Shown piece by piece: positions 44,832-53,190 of a DNA stretch of 64,000 nt. The position numbers and the translations under genes were made by a program. Below the pieces are notes generated by a model, which saw only the letters and a list, made by a program, of their open reading frames with translations, had not been told where the DNA came from and did no database searches. The stretch comes from Candidatus Sericytochromatia bacterium (lineage in GTDB: Bacteria; Cyanobacteriota; Sericytochromatia; S15B-MN24; JAQBPE01): assembly GCA_035285325.1 (NCBI GenBank), contig JAYKJB010000063.1, forward strand, positions 1-64,000, written 5' to 3'. Each line of letters starts with the position of its first letter. Within the stretch, counting starts at the first letter, position 1.

Positions 44832-46403
44832 ATGACCGTGACTCGCCAGTTTCAAGCCGTTTCTGCCCTCGCGGTGGCTTTGATCGTCAGCGGCTGTGGT
44901 TACTCGCCGCTGTATCAGCCGTTGCCGATGCAGCCCTATACCAGTGACTATGTGGGTGGCAACCGACTGATCCGTCAGGAGGTGATCCCCACGCTGCCCG
45001 CCGGTGTCGAGGCGACTGCGCTGGAGTTGGAACCTGGGCAGGCCAGCGCCCGGGTGGGTCAATCGATGCAACTCACGGCCGTGATCAGGGGCTCCGACAA
45101 CAAGCTGTATCGCGATCCGCGCCTGGTGACGTGGGCGGTCGGCAACAGTGAGATGGCTCAAATCGATCGTCAGGGCGTGTTGATGCCGACAGCGCCGGGC
45201 ACGGTCAAGGCGGTGGCTCAGGTGGGCAAGTTGACGGCTGAAGCCACCATTCAGGTCGAGCCTGCCCGTTACGCCTGGCAGCAAGTGCTCTCTCCGACCG
45301 GGGTGAACCTGCGCGCCGTGAAGATGGTGAGCCGCTTCGAGGCGTGGGCCGGCGGAGAAAACGGCACGCTGTTGCGCTTCGTCAACGGCGCCTGGCGCGC
45401 TGAACCGTCGTTTCGTCAGCCCGATGCCTCGATCACGGGTCTGGGCTTCGCCAACAGCACGTTGGGGTGGGCGGTCGGCTCGCGTGCGGGCGGAAGCATC
45501 CCCTTCGCAGCCCGTTGGGATGGAAACGCCTGGCGCCAGGTCAATCTGCCGGTCAGTGCCGGGACCTTGCAGGCCATCAGCGTGATCAACGAGCGGGATG
45601 CCTGGGCGGTCGGCCAGGAAGCCGGCGGGAACGGTCTATTGTTGCACTGGGACGGCGCGTCCTGGCGGCAAGCGGAATCTCCCGCTCGCGGGAAGATCAA
45701 TGACATTCACATGGTCTCAGCCCGGAGTGGTTGGGCCGTCGGAAAGTATTCGGGCCTGGCCACCACCCCGATGATCCTGAAGTACCAGGACGGTGCCTGG
45801 GTGAAGAAGAGCATCTGGGACAACCGTGGCGCCATCTCGGTGACGGACTCTCAGGAACTCACGGCGATCAAGATGATCAGCGAGACCCAAGGGTACGCCG
45901 TCGGTATTCGCGACAACCTGGTCATCCGCCCGCGGGGCATCTTCTTGCAATACGACCCGAAACGGGATGGCTGGGTGTCCGGACAGTTCGATAGCTCGGT
46001 CGAGGGCCTGGATCAGGTTCCCCTGCACGACATCGAAATGATCTCCGGCACGGAAGGCTGGGCGCTTGGCCAGGTGCGTCAACGTGACTTCACGCTGGAA
46101 CGGAACCCGCGCTCCATCTTCGGCAACTTGCTGGCCAACCAGAATGGGGTGCTCAAGCCTGATACCAGCTACTTCTCCGGCAATGTGAGCGGCGCTTTCT
46201 ACGCGATTGATTTGCTGCCTCAGGGCGAAGGCTTCGTGGTCGGGCAAAACGGGGTCATCATGCAGCGCACCTTCGATTGGCGGGGGCTGAACAATGGCAC
46301 GGGCAGTTCTGCCTTCGGCGGTGGTCAAAGCTCCAGCCTGCCGCTGACCTATGGGCCCGGTGGCGTGGCCGTGCCAGGGGGCACCCCCGTCAACAATTTC
46401 TGA
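44832..46403 (+). CDS. Ycf48-like beta-propeller lipoprotein
   Basis: The 523-aa lipoprotein has a signal peptide with lipobox LIVSGC (Cys about 22). A BIG_2-like Ig domain (about 65-145; ARVGQSMQLTAVIRG) is followed by a beta propeller (about 150-480) built from repeats of the form GWAVG...ILxxxDGxWxx (for example DAWAVGQ, SGWAVGK, LLHWDGASWRQ). This is like the Ycf48/HCF136 family, which helps photosystem II assembly in Cyanobacteria, but relatives occur widely in non-phototrophs. The C terminus is Gly/Ser/Pro-rich. ATG has AAGGAAA 9 nt upstream. Its role is unknown; it is outer- or inner-membrane anchored. Confidence 0.8.
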   Translation: MTVTRQFQAVSALAVALIVSGCGYSPLYQPLPMQPYTSDYVGGNRLIRQEVIPTLPAGVEATALELEPGQASARVGQSMQLTAVIRGSDNKLYRDPRLVTWAVGNSEMAQIDRQGVLMPTAPGTVKAVAQVGKLTAEATIQVEPARYAWQQVLSPTGVNLRAVKMVSRFEAWAGGENGTLLRFVNGAWRAEPSFRQPDASITGLGFANSTLGWAVGSRAGGSIPFAARWDGNAWRQVNLPVSAGTLQAISVINERDAWAVGQEAGGNGLLLHWDGASWRQAESPARGKINDIHMVSARSGWAVGKYSGLATTPMILKYQDGAWVKKSIWDNRGAISVTDSQELTAIKMISETQGYAVGIRDNLVIRPRGIFLQYDPKRDGWVSGQFDSSVEGLDQVPLHDIEMISGTEGWALGQVRQRDFTLERNPRSIFGNLLANQNGVLKPDTSYFSGNVSGAFYAIDLLPQGEGFVVGQNGVIMQRTFDWRGLNNGTGSSAFGGGQSSSLPLTYGPGGVAVPGGTPVNNF

Positions 46404-46453
46404 CGGGCGCTCTCGCTCGGAAGGGCCTGAGCGGATGGCCACCTGACTTCTCT

Positions 46454-46481
46454 GAGGGCCGGTCCCACGGGGCTGGCCCTC
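46454..46481 (+). other. Long GC hairpin after the propeller gene
   Basis: GAGGGCC and GGCCCTC pair and enclose further complementary bases, giving a stem of about 11 bp with two wobble pairs. It lies about 50 nt after the stop and could end the mRNA. There is no U-tract. Confidence 0.5.
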
Positions 46482-46621
46482 GGGCGTGGCATTGGGGGAG
46501 TATCAGGCGAGCCGCCACCGTGCCGTCACTGGGCCCAAATCAGGTTCCTGTCACAGCTTGGCCTGGTTCCGGTATGATATCTTGAACCGGAAACGCACCG
46601 TGATTGGAGAGACCCGCGCCT

Positions 46622-47152
46622 GTGACCAGCTTCAAACATGCCGCCATTTTGACTGCCGCCATCTCGCTTCTGACGGGCTGCAATGCCGGGGCGTTGACGA
46701 TGGGCTACCTGGCGCAACGCGTCCTCCGACCGTTGGCCACGTCCGGCTCGGTGGCGGGTGCCATTCCCGCCTCCGTCAAGGTGGGCTACCTGGCCTGGAT
46801 CGAGATCCCGAACGAAGGTGCCGTTCGAGGCAAGCTGGACTTCAACCTGACCGTCCCCAAAACCGTGGAATTCGACCTGGTGGACACCCCGCGGGCCAAC
46901 CAGTTCGCCTTGCAGATCAGTCCTGGCAATGACACGGCCGAAGGCACGTATGTGGTGCTGGCGTGGGATGACCAGAACAACAACAACAAGTTTGAAGGCG
47001 ACCAGGGGGAGAAACGCGCCGCGGAAGTCTACCGCATCCGCGGTCAGGCCAGCACCAGCAATTTTTGGACCGCGGAAAAGTTCCTGTTCACGGACAAACG
47101 CCTCGAGATCCAGATGGCTGACCACAACGGGGGCCTGGTCTTCACCTTCTAG
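46622..47152 (+). CDS. Lipoprotein of unknown function with an Asn-rich metal-binding-like loop
   Basis: The 176-aa product has a lipobox (SLLTGC) after a short signal peptide. GTG 46622 was chosen for that and for GGAGAG about 12 nt upstream. The mature domain is strand-rich; VVLAWDDQNNNNKFEGDQG resembles the calcium-type loop DxNxNxKxxGD found in Big/carboxypeptidase-regulatory-like exported domains. No enzyme motif is seen. A -10-like TATGAT at 46573 lies about 45 nt upstream. Confidence 0.72.
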   Translation: MTSFKHAAILTAAISLLTGCNAGALTMGYLAQRVLRPLATSGSVAGAIPASVKVGYLAWIEIPNEGAVRGKLDFNLTVPKTVEFDLVDTPRANQFALQISPGNDTAEGTYVVLAWDDQNNNNKFEGDQGEKRAAEVYRIRGQASTSNFWTAEKFLFTDKRLEIQMADHNGGLVFTF

Positions 47153-47222
47153 GCGGGCGCCAGCAACGAGGCCCTTGACCATTTCGGACTCTCACCGGCG
47201 AGGTGTGAGACCTTCCGGTTGT

Positions 47223-47411
47223 TCAGCCCATCAAGCGGGCGGCGATCGCCAGCGCCAGCGTCCCCGCCGACATCAAACCCGTCGTGGTGGTTTGATTCAC
47301 CAGCTGGCCTCGCGTGGTCAGACCACGCTGATAGGCCTGATAGGTACGCCAGTTGCGGAAGCCTTGAACGGCTGTGGTGACGAGCATCAGAACGAACATG
47401 GTTCCCAGCAT
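47223..47411 (-). CDS. Small two-helix membrane protein
   Basis: The 62-aa protein has hydrophobic segments at about 2-17 and 42-60, joined by a basic, Gln/Tyr-rich loop (FRNWRTYQAYQRGLTTRG). AAGGAG lies 7 nt before the ATG, which is a strong argument that it is real. It faces the rplI promoter region and converges on the lipoprotein gene. I do not recognise the family. Confidence 0.65.
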   Translation of the reverse strand: MLGTMFVLMLVTTAVQGFRNWRTYQAYQRGLTTRGQLVNQTTTTGLMSAGTLALAIAARLMG

Positions 47412-47484
47412 TCCAATCTCCTTGCTGCGCCGGTCGGGGGTCCTGTCAGCTTAGCGCATCGACCGGGCCCTTGGTGAGGCCGGG

Positions 47485-47493
47485 TGTTATAAT
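47485..47493 (+). promoter_or_regulatory. Extended -10 promoter for rplI-dnaB
   Basis: TGT followed by TATAAT at 47488-47493 forms an extended -10 element about 48 nt before the rplI start. No good -35 box is present. Confidence 0.6.
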
Positions 47494-47540
47494 GACGATT
47501 TGCAACTTCGTCTCGTCGACAATCTGGGAAGGAAACTGCC

Positions 47541-47987
47541 GTGAAGGTGATTCTGAACAAGGACGTCAAAGATCTGGGCAAGTCCGGTTCGCTGGTCGAG
47601 GTCTCTGAAGGTTACGCCCGCAACTTTCTTTTTCCTCGGCAGATCGCGGCGGAAGCCACGCCGGCGGTCTTGAAGCAGTGGGAGGAGAAGAAGAAGGCCG
47701 AGCAGCGCAAGGAGGAACGCCTGCGAGCCCAGGCGCAGGAACTCGCGCAGGTGTTGCAGGCCGCCAAGGTGGTGGTCTCGCACAAGGTCGGCGAGAACGG
47801 TCGCCTGTTCGGGACCATCACGCACAAGGAAATCGCCCAGGCGATCCAGCAGCAGACGGGCCACGATGTCGACAAGCGAAAGATCGAGGCAGAACCCATC
47901 AAAACGCTCGGCTTTCACGAGTTCGTGGTCAAGCTGCATCCCCAGGTAACGGCCAAAATGCGCATCGAGGTGCGCCAGGAATCGTGA
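47541..47987 (+). CDS. rplI: 50S ribosomal protein L9
   Basis: The 148-aa protein begins with [19 protein letters not shown] and [15 protein letters not shown], the L9 N-terminal rRNA-binding domain. A long connecting helix follows (about 42-75), then the C-terminal domain ([19 protein letters not shown]). L9 stabilises the L1 stalk region. GTG start with AAGGAAA 6 nt upstream. It is followed after 37 bp by dnaB, the classical rplI-dnaB pairing. Confidence 0.97.
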   Translation: MKVILNKDVKDLGKSGSLVEVSEGYARNFLFPRQIAAEATPAVLKQWEEKKKAEQRKEERLRAQAQELAQVLQAAKVVVSHKVGENGRLFGTITHKEIAQAIQQQTGHDVDKRKIEAEPIKTLGFHEFVVKLHPQVTAKMRIEVRQES

Positions 47988-48024
47988 GGCGAGCGGACCG
48001 CAGCCAGCGTGGCCGTCTGAGTCG

Positions 48025-49377
48025 ATGAAAGACGTGATCGAGCGGGTTCCCCCGCACAATCTCGAAGCGGAGCAGGCGGTCCTGGCGGCCATGATGGTCG
48101 ACCGGGAGGCGATCGCCCGCGTCAACCAGTTGCTGGATGCGGGCAGCTTTTATCGCGCCGCCCACGGTGTGTTGTTCGACGCGATGCGGGACCTCTATGA
48201 GCGCGGGGAGCCGGTCGACCTGATCACCGTGCGTGATGAGTTGGGGCCGCGTCTCGATGAAGTGGGCGGCTACGGTTACCTGGTCGATCTGGCAGCTTCC
48301 ATTCCCACGACGGCCCATGCCGAGTACTACGGCAAGATTGTTGCGGACAAGGCCATCTTGCGGAATCTGATCCGGGTTGGAACGGAAATCGTCGCCCAGG
48401 CGTTCGCCGAAGAAGAAGACGTGGAGACGGTGCTCGACACCGCTGAAAGAACCATCCTCGAGGTGGGCCAACGCCGCCAGTCCGGTGCCATGACCCCGAT
48501 CAAGGACGTGATCAACGAGACCTTCGAGGCGATCGAGGCGCGCTACGCGGAAAAGGATCGCCTGCTGGGCAACACCACCGGCTTCTACGACCTCGACAAC
48601 ATGCTCAACGGGTTCCAGCACAGCGACCTGCTGATCCTGGCCGCTCGGCCCGCGATGGGAAAGACCAGTCTGGCGTTGAACTTCTGTCGCAATGTGGCGG
48701 TGGAAACCCGCAAGGCGGTTCTGGTTTATTCTCTCGAAATGTCCAAGGAGCAGTTGGTCCAGCGCTTGTTGTGCGCCGAGGCCGGGATCGATTCGCATCG
48801 CCTGCGAACGGGCTACCTGGCCGAACAGGATTGGGGCAAACTGGTCCAGGCGATCGGCCTGCTCTCCGAGGCGCCCATTTATATCGACGACACGGCGGCG
48901 CTCACGGTGGCGGAACTGCGCTCGAAAGCCCGCCGCGTGATGGCGGAGACAGGTGAACTGGGCCTGATCATGGTGGACTACCTCCAGTTGATGTCCTCGG
49001 GCATCAAATCGACCAAGGATGACAACCGGGCCGCAGCGATGGGCGCCATCTCACGCGGGTTGAAACAGCTGGCCCGCGAGCTGCGGGTGCCCGTGATCGC
49101 GTTGTCCCAGCTCAGTCGTGCGGTGGAGAGTCGTCCCAACAAACGCCCGATGCTCTCCGACCTGCGTGAAAGCGGGAGCATCGAGCAGGACGCCGACATC
49201 GTGATGTTCATCTATCGGGATGAATACTACAATCCCGAAACCGACAAGAAGTCGACCGCCGAGGTGATCGTGGCCAAGCACCGAAACGGGCCCGTCGGTC
49301 ACGTCGAGCTGTACTTCGAGAAGAACCTGACCAAATTTCAAAGCATCTCGGCCCGCAGTTTCCCGACCGCGACCTGA
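48025..49377 (+). CDS. dnaB: Replicative DNA helicase DnaB
   Basis: The 450-aa replicative helicase has an N-terminal DnaG-interacting domain (1-100; HNLEAEQAVLAAMM is typical), a linker helix and a RecA-like C-terminal domain with Walker A (AARPAMGKTSLALN), Walker B (LIMVDYLQLM), the arginine-finger region and motif LRESGSIEQDADIV. It unwinds DNA at the fork as a hexamer. There is no intein insertion. It shares the rplI transcript. Confidence 0.97.
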   Translation: MKDVIERVPPHNLEAEQAVLAAMMVDREAIARVNQLLDAGSFYRAAHGVLFDAMRDLYERGEPVDLITVRDELGPRLDEVGGYGYLVDLAASIPTTAHAEYYGKIVADKAILRNLIRVGTEIVAQAFAEEEDVETVLDTAERTILEVGQRRQSGAMTPIKDVINETFEAIEARYAEKDRLLGNTTGFYDLDNMLNGFQHSDLLILAARPAMGKTSLALNFCRNVAVETRKAVLVYSLEMSKEQLVQRLLCAEAGIDSHRLRTGYLAEQDWGKLVQAIGLLSEAPIYIDDTAALTVAELRSKARRVMAETGELGLIMVDYLQLMSSGIKSTKDDNRAAAMGAISRGLKQLARELRVPVIALSQLSRAVESRPNKRPMLSDLRESGSIEQDADIVMFIYRDEYYNPETDKKSTAEVIVAKHRNGPVGHVELYFEKNLTKFQSISARSFPTAT

Positions 49378-49683
49378 GGCCGTTTCCAGGCCGAATCGGA
49401 TAAGCACGCGGCGTATAAGGTCGACTCGTGACACCGGTATCGGGAAAAACGGACACCCTTGTCCTTACTCGTTTTCGCGGCTTGGCGTCCGCGGTGTCGG
49501 TTGCTGGTGACTCCTCTTTGGCCGCGACTTTCCAACGGCACGTGACGGCGTTCGGGCCGCTCGGCCGCTCGGTGCCTCTGGGGGGGCGGCTTGAAACCGG
49601 CGAGACCGGCTTGCTTTGACGCTCATGGGCACACTATGTTATCCTTGTTCGCCTTCAATCTCCCTGAATGTAAGGAGCCCGCT
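49378..49683 (+). promoter_or_regulatory. Intergenic region with the metK promoter
   Basis: This 306-bp gap has no credible gene. A metK promoter is visible near its end: TTGACG at 49616-49621, an 18-bp spacer and TATCCT at 49640-49645, preceded by TGT as an extended -10. The predicted leader is about 32 nt, too short for a SAM riboswitch. A short GGACA/TGTCC hairpin (around 49453) may end the dnaB transcript, weakly. A GGCCGCTC direct repeat occurs near 49555. Confidence 0.55.
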
Positions 49684-50913
49684 GTGTCTCAGGCCAACCG
49701 CCGCCACTTGTTCACCTCTGAATCCGTGACCGAGGGGCACCCCGACAAGATTTGCGACCAGATTTCCGACGCCGTGCTGGATGCCATCCTGGCGCAGGAC
49801 CCTTTGGCTCGTGTGGCGTGTGAAACGAGCGTGACCACGGGTCTGGTGCTGGTGGCGGGGGAAATCACCACCAAGTGCTATGTCGACATCCCGCGGCTGG
49901 TGCGCGAGACGGTCCGCGACATCGGCTACACGCGGGCCAAGTTTGGCTTCGACGCCGAAACTTGCGCCGTCCTGACGGCGATCGACGAGCAGAGCCCGGA
50001 CATTGCGGCAGCCGTCGACCGCAGCTTCGAGCTGCGCAGCTCGGCGCTCTCCGAAGCCGAGGTGGAGAAGCGCATCGATGAGATTGGCGCGGGTGACCAG
50101 GGGCTGATGTTCGGCTTTGCCTGCGACGAGACCCCCGAGTTGATGCCGCTGCCGATCGTGCTGGCGCATCGCCTGGCGCGGCGGCTCTCCGACGCGCGTC
50201 GGCACCTTGGGTTATCCTACCTGCGCCCGGACGGCAAGACGCAGGTCACGGTGGAGTACTCCGGCGGGGTGCCGGTGCGCATCGATACGGTGGTCGTGTC
50301 TACCCAGCACGACCCCTCCGTGGGCAACGAACAGCTCAGCGCTGACATCCTCAAGACGGTGATCGAGCCGATTCTGCCGGCCGAACTGGTGCGGCCTGAC
50401 ACGCGCTACTTCATCAATCCCTCGGGCCGTTTTGTCGTGGGCGGTCCTCAGGGGGATGCCGGCCTGACGGGGCGCAAGATCATCGTGGACACCTACGGCG
50501 GCTACGCCCGTCACGGCGGCGGCGCTTTCAGCGGCAAGGATCCCACCAAGGTGGACCGTTCGGCGGCCTACGCGGCCCGCTACGTGGCCAAGAACATTGT
50601 GGCGGCCGGTCTCGCCAAGCAGGTGGAGATTCAGCTGTCTTATGCCATCGGCGTGGCCCGTCCGACCTCGATCTTCGTCGACACCTACGGCACCGGCGCC
50701 TTGCCCGACGAGGTCATCGAGCGTCTGGTGGGAGAACACTTCGACCTCAGGCCCGCCGGCATCATCCGCATGCTCGATCTGCGGCGTCCGATCTACAAGC
50801 AGGTGGCGGCTTTTGGCCACTTCGGTCGGACGGACGTGGACGTGCCCTGGGAGCGGACGGACAAGGCCGAGCTGCTTCGCCAGGCGGCCGCCTCGCTGGC
50901 GGCGGCGGTCTGA
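49684..50913 (+). CDS. metK: S-adenosylmethionine synthetase
   Basis: The 409-aa enzyme makes SAM from methionine and ATP. It has [20 protein letters not shown], the GAGDQG-type loop ([18 protein letters not shown]), KTQVTVEY, the signature [19 protein letters not shown], and DTYGTG near the C terminus. The GTG at 49684 has AAGGAG 7 nt upstream; upstream in-frame ATGs lie before or at the predicted transcript start. Length is slightly above E. coli MetK (384). A strong terminator follows. Confidence 0.97.
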   Translation: MSQANRRHLFTSESVTEGHPDKICDQISDAVLDAILAQDPLARVACETSVTTGLVLVAGEITTKCYVDIPRLVRETVRDIGYTRAKFGFDAETCAVLTAIDEQSPDIAAAVDRSFELRSSALSEAEVEKRIDEIGAGDQGLMFGFACDETPELMPLPIVLAHRLARRLSDARRHLGLSYLRPDGKTQVTVEYSGGVPVRIDTVVVSTQHDPSVGNEQLSADILKTVIEPILPAELVRPDTRYFINPSGRFVVGGPQGDAGLTGRKIIVDTYGGYARHGGGAFSGKDPTKVDRSAAYAARYVAKNIVAAGLAKQVEIQLSYAIGVARPTSIFVDTYGTGALPDEVIERLVGEHFDLRPAGIIRMLDLRRPIYKQVAAFGHFGRTDVDVPWERTDKAELLRQAAASLAAAV

Positions 50914-50931
50914 GCGCGTCGCCTCGTTGCT

Positions 50932-50960
50932 GGGGCCAGCCTGGCTGGCCCCATTTTTTT
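50932..50960 (+). terminator. Intrinsic terminator after metK
   Basis: GGGGCCAGC, a 3-nt loop CTG and GCTGGCCCC form a 9-bp perfect stem followed by ATTTTTTT. It lies 18 nt after the metK stop and nearly matches the stem of the terminator after the flp genes. Confidence 0.92.
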
Positions 50961-51064
50961 GCCCCCTCGCGCGTTCCCATGCTTCGGTGCATCCACGTGA
51001 CGAGTAGAGTGTCTCAGGGTACCCCGGTGACCGGTCGACGGTGTCGCTGGAAAGCGCTTGACTG

Positions 51065-51682
51065 TCAGGGTATCCGCGCGGTGGCGGTGAACTGATACCG
51101 AAGCTCGAGGTGGTCGGAGCTGGCTCCAGTCACGGCAGACCGGATCGGGTTCAGGCTGACCTTCAAGCCAAAGGATGCTGCCTCGGTGCGCGCCTGATCC
51201 GTGAGCCACGGATAAGCCTGAGTCACCTGAAAGCCGCGTTCACCCAGGCTGAGCGGGGCTCCGAGGGGCGGCAGCTGGTAGGGGTCACCACCGCTGAGGC
51301 TCATGTACGGCGTCACCACCAGGGGCAGCGGACCTTGGTTGAGGATGCGCAGCCGGATCATGGCGCCTGTGACCTGGAGGCGCTGGGTTTCGGCCGGAAG
51401 CAGCAGGGACGTCACCGGAATCCGGGTTTCCTTCAGGTCCGGCGAGGCTTCCCCCCGTTGCTGCGGCCACGAAGGGAGGAAGGACGCATAGGGAATCACC
51501 AGGCTCTGCTCCGCCGTCACGTAGGGCAGGGTACAGCCAGCGCTTGCGGCGATCGCCGCGCCACCGGCGAGCCAGACTCCGGCCCTCAGCAGCGCGGCCC
51601 GCTGGATTCGCCAGCGGGGGCAGCAGGTCCGCTCAAGGCGTGGGCGGACATCGGAGCAAGCCGATGATGCTTTTGGCGTCAC
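51065..51682 (-). CDS. Lipoprotein of unknown function
   Basis: The 205-aa product has a long basic N-region, a hydrophobic core and a lipobox (ASAGC, Cys about 50). GTG 51682, with AGGGGTG 5 nt upstream, overlaps the NUDIX gene by 50 nt; no better later start is in frame. The mature part is strand-rich (IRLRILNQGPLPLVVTPYMS) and resembles Ig-like or LEA14-like exported folds; no catalytic motif is seen. Confidence 0.68.
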   Translation of the reverse strand: MTPKASSACSDVRPRLERTCCPRWRIQRAALLRAGVWLAGGAAIAASAGCTLPYVTAEQSLVIPYASFLPSWPQQRGEASPDLKETRIPVTSLLLPAETQRLQVTGAMIRLRILNQGPLPLVVTPYMSLSGGDPYQLPPLGAPLSLGERGFQVTQAYPWLTDQARTEAASFGLKVSLNPIRSAVTGASSDHLELRYQFTATARIP

Positions 51683-52187
51683 GAATCACCCCTTGTGCGA
51701 TCCAGTCGAGGGCATCCCTGTGGTTGATGGCGTGCAGGTCGACGAACTCGTCTTCCGGTCGGGTCGTGGGCACGGGGCGTAGGCCGCGAGCCTCGAACAG
51801 GTGGGTCAGCTCCGTCGTGTAGCCGGCCGATGCATGGAAGCATCCCACGAGGTGCCAGTGGTCTGCCGTGTGCCCCGTCTCTTCCGCCAGTTCGCGCTGG
51901 GCGGCCGCCAGTGGAGACGCGTCGCGCGGTTCCAGGCCGCCACCCGGCAGTTCCCACGTGAGCTCTGAGATCGCGTGCCGGTATTGGCGGACCATCAGCA
52001 CGTGGCGATCATCCGGAAGGGCCACGATCGCGACGGCGCCGGGGTGCTCGATGACCTCCCGCGTGGCCATCCGACCGTTGGGTAACATGACCGTGTCCAG
52101 GTGCAGCCGCAGGTGGCCAGCGTGAATCAATTCCCGCGTCAGCCCGCGCTCCCGCAGGTCAGCACTCGCGCCTTGCCCCTCATTCAT
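51633..52187 (-). CDS. NUDIX hydrolase, ADP-ribose pyrophosphatase type
   Basis: The 184-aa protein has a NUDIX box, GGGLEPRDASPLAAAQRELAEETGH in two parts: the REL.EETG half is perfect, while the usual GE before it is RD. The preceding ELPGGGLE is typical of NudF/ADP-ribose pyrophosphatases, which remove toxic ADP-ribose. FHASAGYTTELTHLF after the box fits this subgroup. ATG 52187 overlaps the end of the exonuclease gene; no Shine-Dalgarno is visible, so coupling is likely. Confidence 0.85.
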   Translation of the reverse strand: MNEGQGASADLRERGLTRELIHAGHLRLHLDTVMLPNGRMATREVIEHPGAVAIVALPDDRHVLMVRQYRHAISELTWELPGGGLEPRDASPLAAAQRELAEETGHTADHWHLVGCFHASAGYTTELTHLFEARGLRPVPTTRPEDEFVDLHAINHRDALDWIAQGVIRDAKSIIGLLRCPPTP

Positions 52188-53190
52188 TCGGGTGAGGAGA
52201 GCGCCGCGACCCATTCGTCCCGGCTGGAGGGAGGAGGCGACTGAGGGGGGGCAGGTGATCACGACTCGAACGGCCCAGCCGAGGGGGGCCGGGGACCACC
52301 TTGCGCAGGGCCCGCAACTGGTCTTCTTGGGCCGTGCTGAACCGTCCAGCCTGAAGCCAGCGATCCAGCCTTTGTCGGTCCAGTTTCAACAGCGCCTCTT
52401 TCATCTCCCAGTCGGCCAGCAGAGGCAAAAGCTCGGATTCGTCATATTCCCAGGCTTGCCGAGGAAGCTGTACCAAAACGTCATCGGCGTCCAGGGGGAT
52501 GCGCGCATCCGGCTGGACGGCAAAGTAACTGTGCAGCGTTCGCCGGAGGTCCGCCTGCTCTGCTTGCAACGCTTCGATCAGGCGCCCGACGTGCTCGTGA
52601 CGCTTGGCCACCTGCTCGATCACCTGATGTTGCCCCTCACGCCAGCACAGGCGCTGCTGCCATTCATGCCAGAGGGAAGGGAGCACAGCGGCCAGGTGGC
52701 CCGCGTCAAGAGCGGCCCGGTGGAGACCTTCTGGGGCACGGCCGAGCAGGCGACAAACGGTTTCCAGCTTGTGAGAACGCAGGTCTGGAAAGGCTTCCCG
52801 CGCCATTTCCAGCGTGTCGAAGACCTCGCCTGGCAGCGTTGGCAATCCTTCGCGGGCCAGGGATGCCCGCAGAAAACCCGCATCGAAGGGGGCGTGGTGG
52901 GCTGCCCACGGGCTTTCTCCCAGGAATTCGATCAAGGTTTCCAGGGCCTGCCGGAGCGGCGGCGCGTCCGCCACCATTGCCATGTCGATGCCATGGACCG
53001 CAAAGCTGCTGCGGCTGATGGTCACGTCCGCGCCGGGTTTGACCAGGGTTTCCCAGGTTTTTGTGACCCGTCCTCGTTCCAGACGAACGGCCCCGATCTC
53101 GAGAATGCGATCGCGAGAGGCGTCGAGGCCGGTCGTTTCGAGATCGATGACGGTGATGAGGTCGGGAAGTGGCTTCGGTTGAAGGCTCAC
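52180..53190 (-). CDS. DnaQ-like 3'-5' exonuclease
   Basis: The 336-aa protein has a DEDDh exonuclease domain (about 8-170): Exo I VIDLETTGLD (Asp, Glu), Exo II AAHHAPFDAGFL (Asp) and Exo III HRAALDAGHLAAVL (His, Asp). This is the fold of the polymerase III epsilon proofreading subunit and of related repair or RNA exonucleases. The C-terminal 150 residues are helical, with no recognised domain and a Pro/Arg tail. GTG start overlaps the stop of the preceding lipoprotein gene (GTGA). Confidence 0.86.
   Translation of the reverse strand: MSLQPKPLPDLITVIDLETTGLDASRDRILEIGAVRLERGRVTKTWETLVKPGADVTISRSSFAVHGIDMAMVADAPPLRQALETLIEFLGESPWAAHHAPFDAGFLRASLAREGLPTLPGEVFDTLEMAREAFPDLRSHKLETVCRLLGRAPEGLHRAALDAGHLAAVLPSLWHEWQQRLCWREGQHQVIEQVAKRHEHVGRLIEALQAEQADLRRTLHSYFAVQPDARIPLDADDVLVQLPRQAWEYDESELLPLLADWEMKEALLKLDRQRLDRWLQAGRFSTAQEDQLRALRKVVPGPPRLGRSSRDHLPPLSRLLPPAGTNGSRRSPHPNE

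Noticed and set aside
48025-49377. Intein in DnaB
   Set aside because: The helicase motifs are contiguous and the length is normal.
49378-49683. SAM riboswitch or small gene before metK
   Set aside because: The promoter leaves a leader of only about 32 nt, and the short frame at 49428-49619 lacks a ribosome-binding site and sensible composition.
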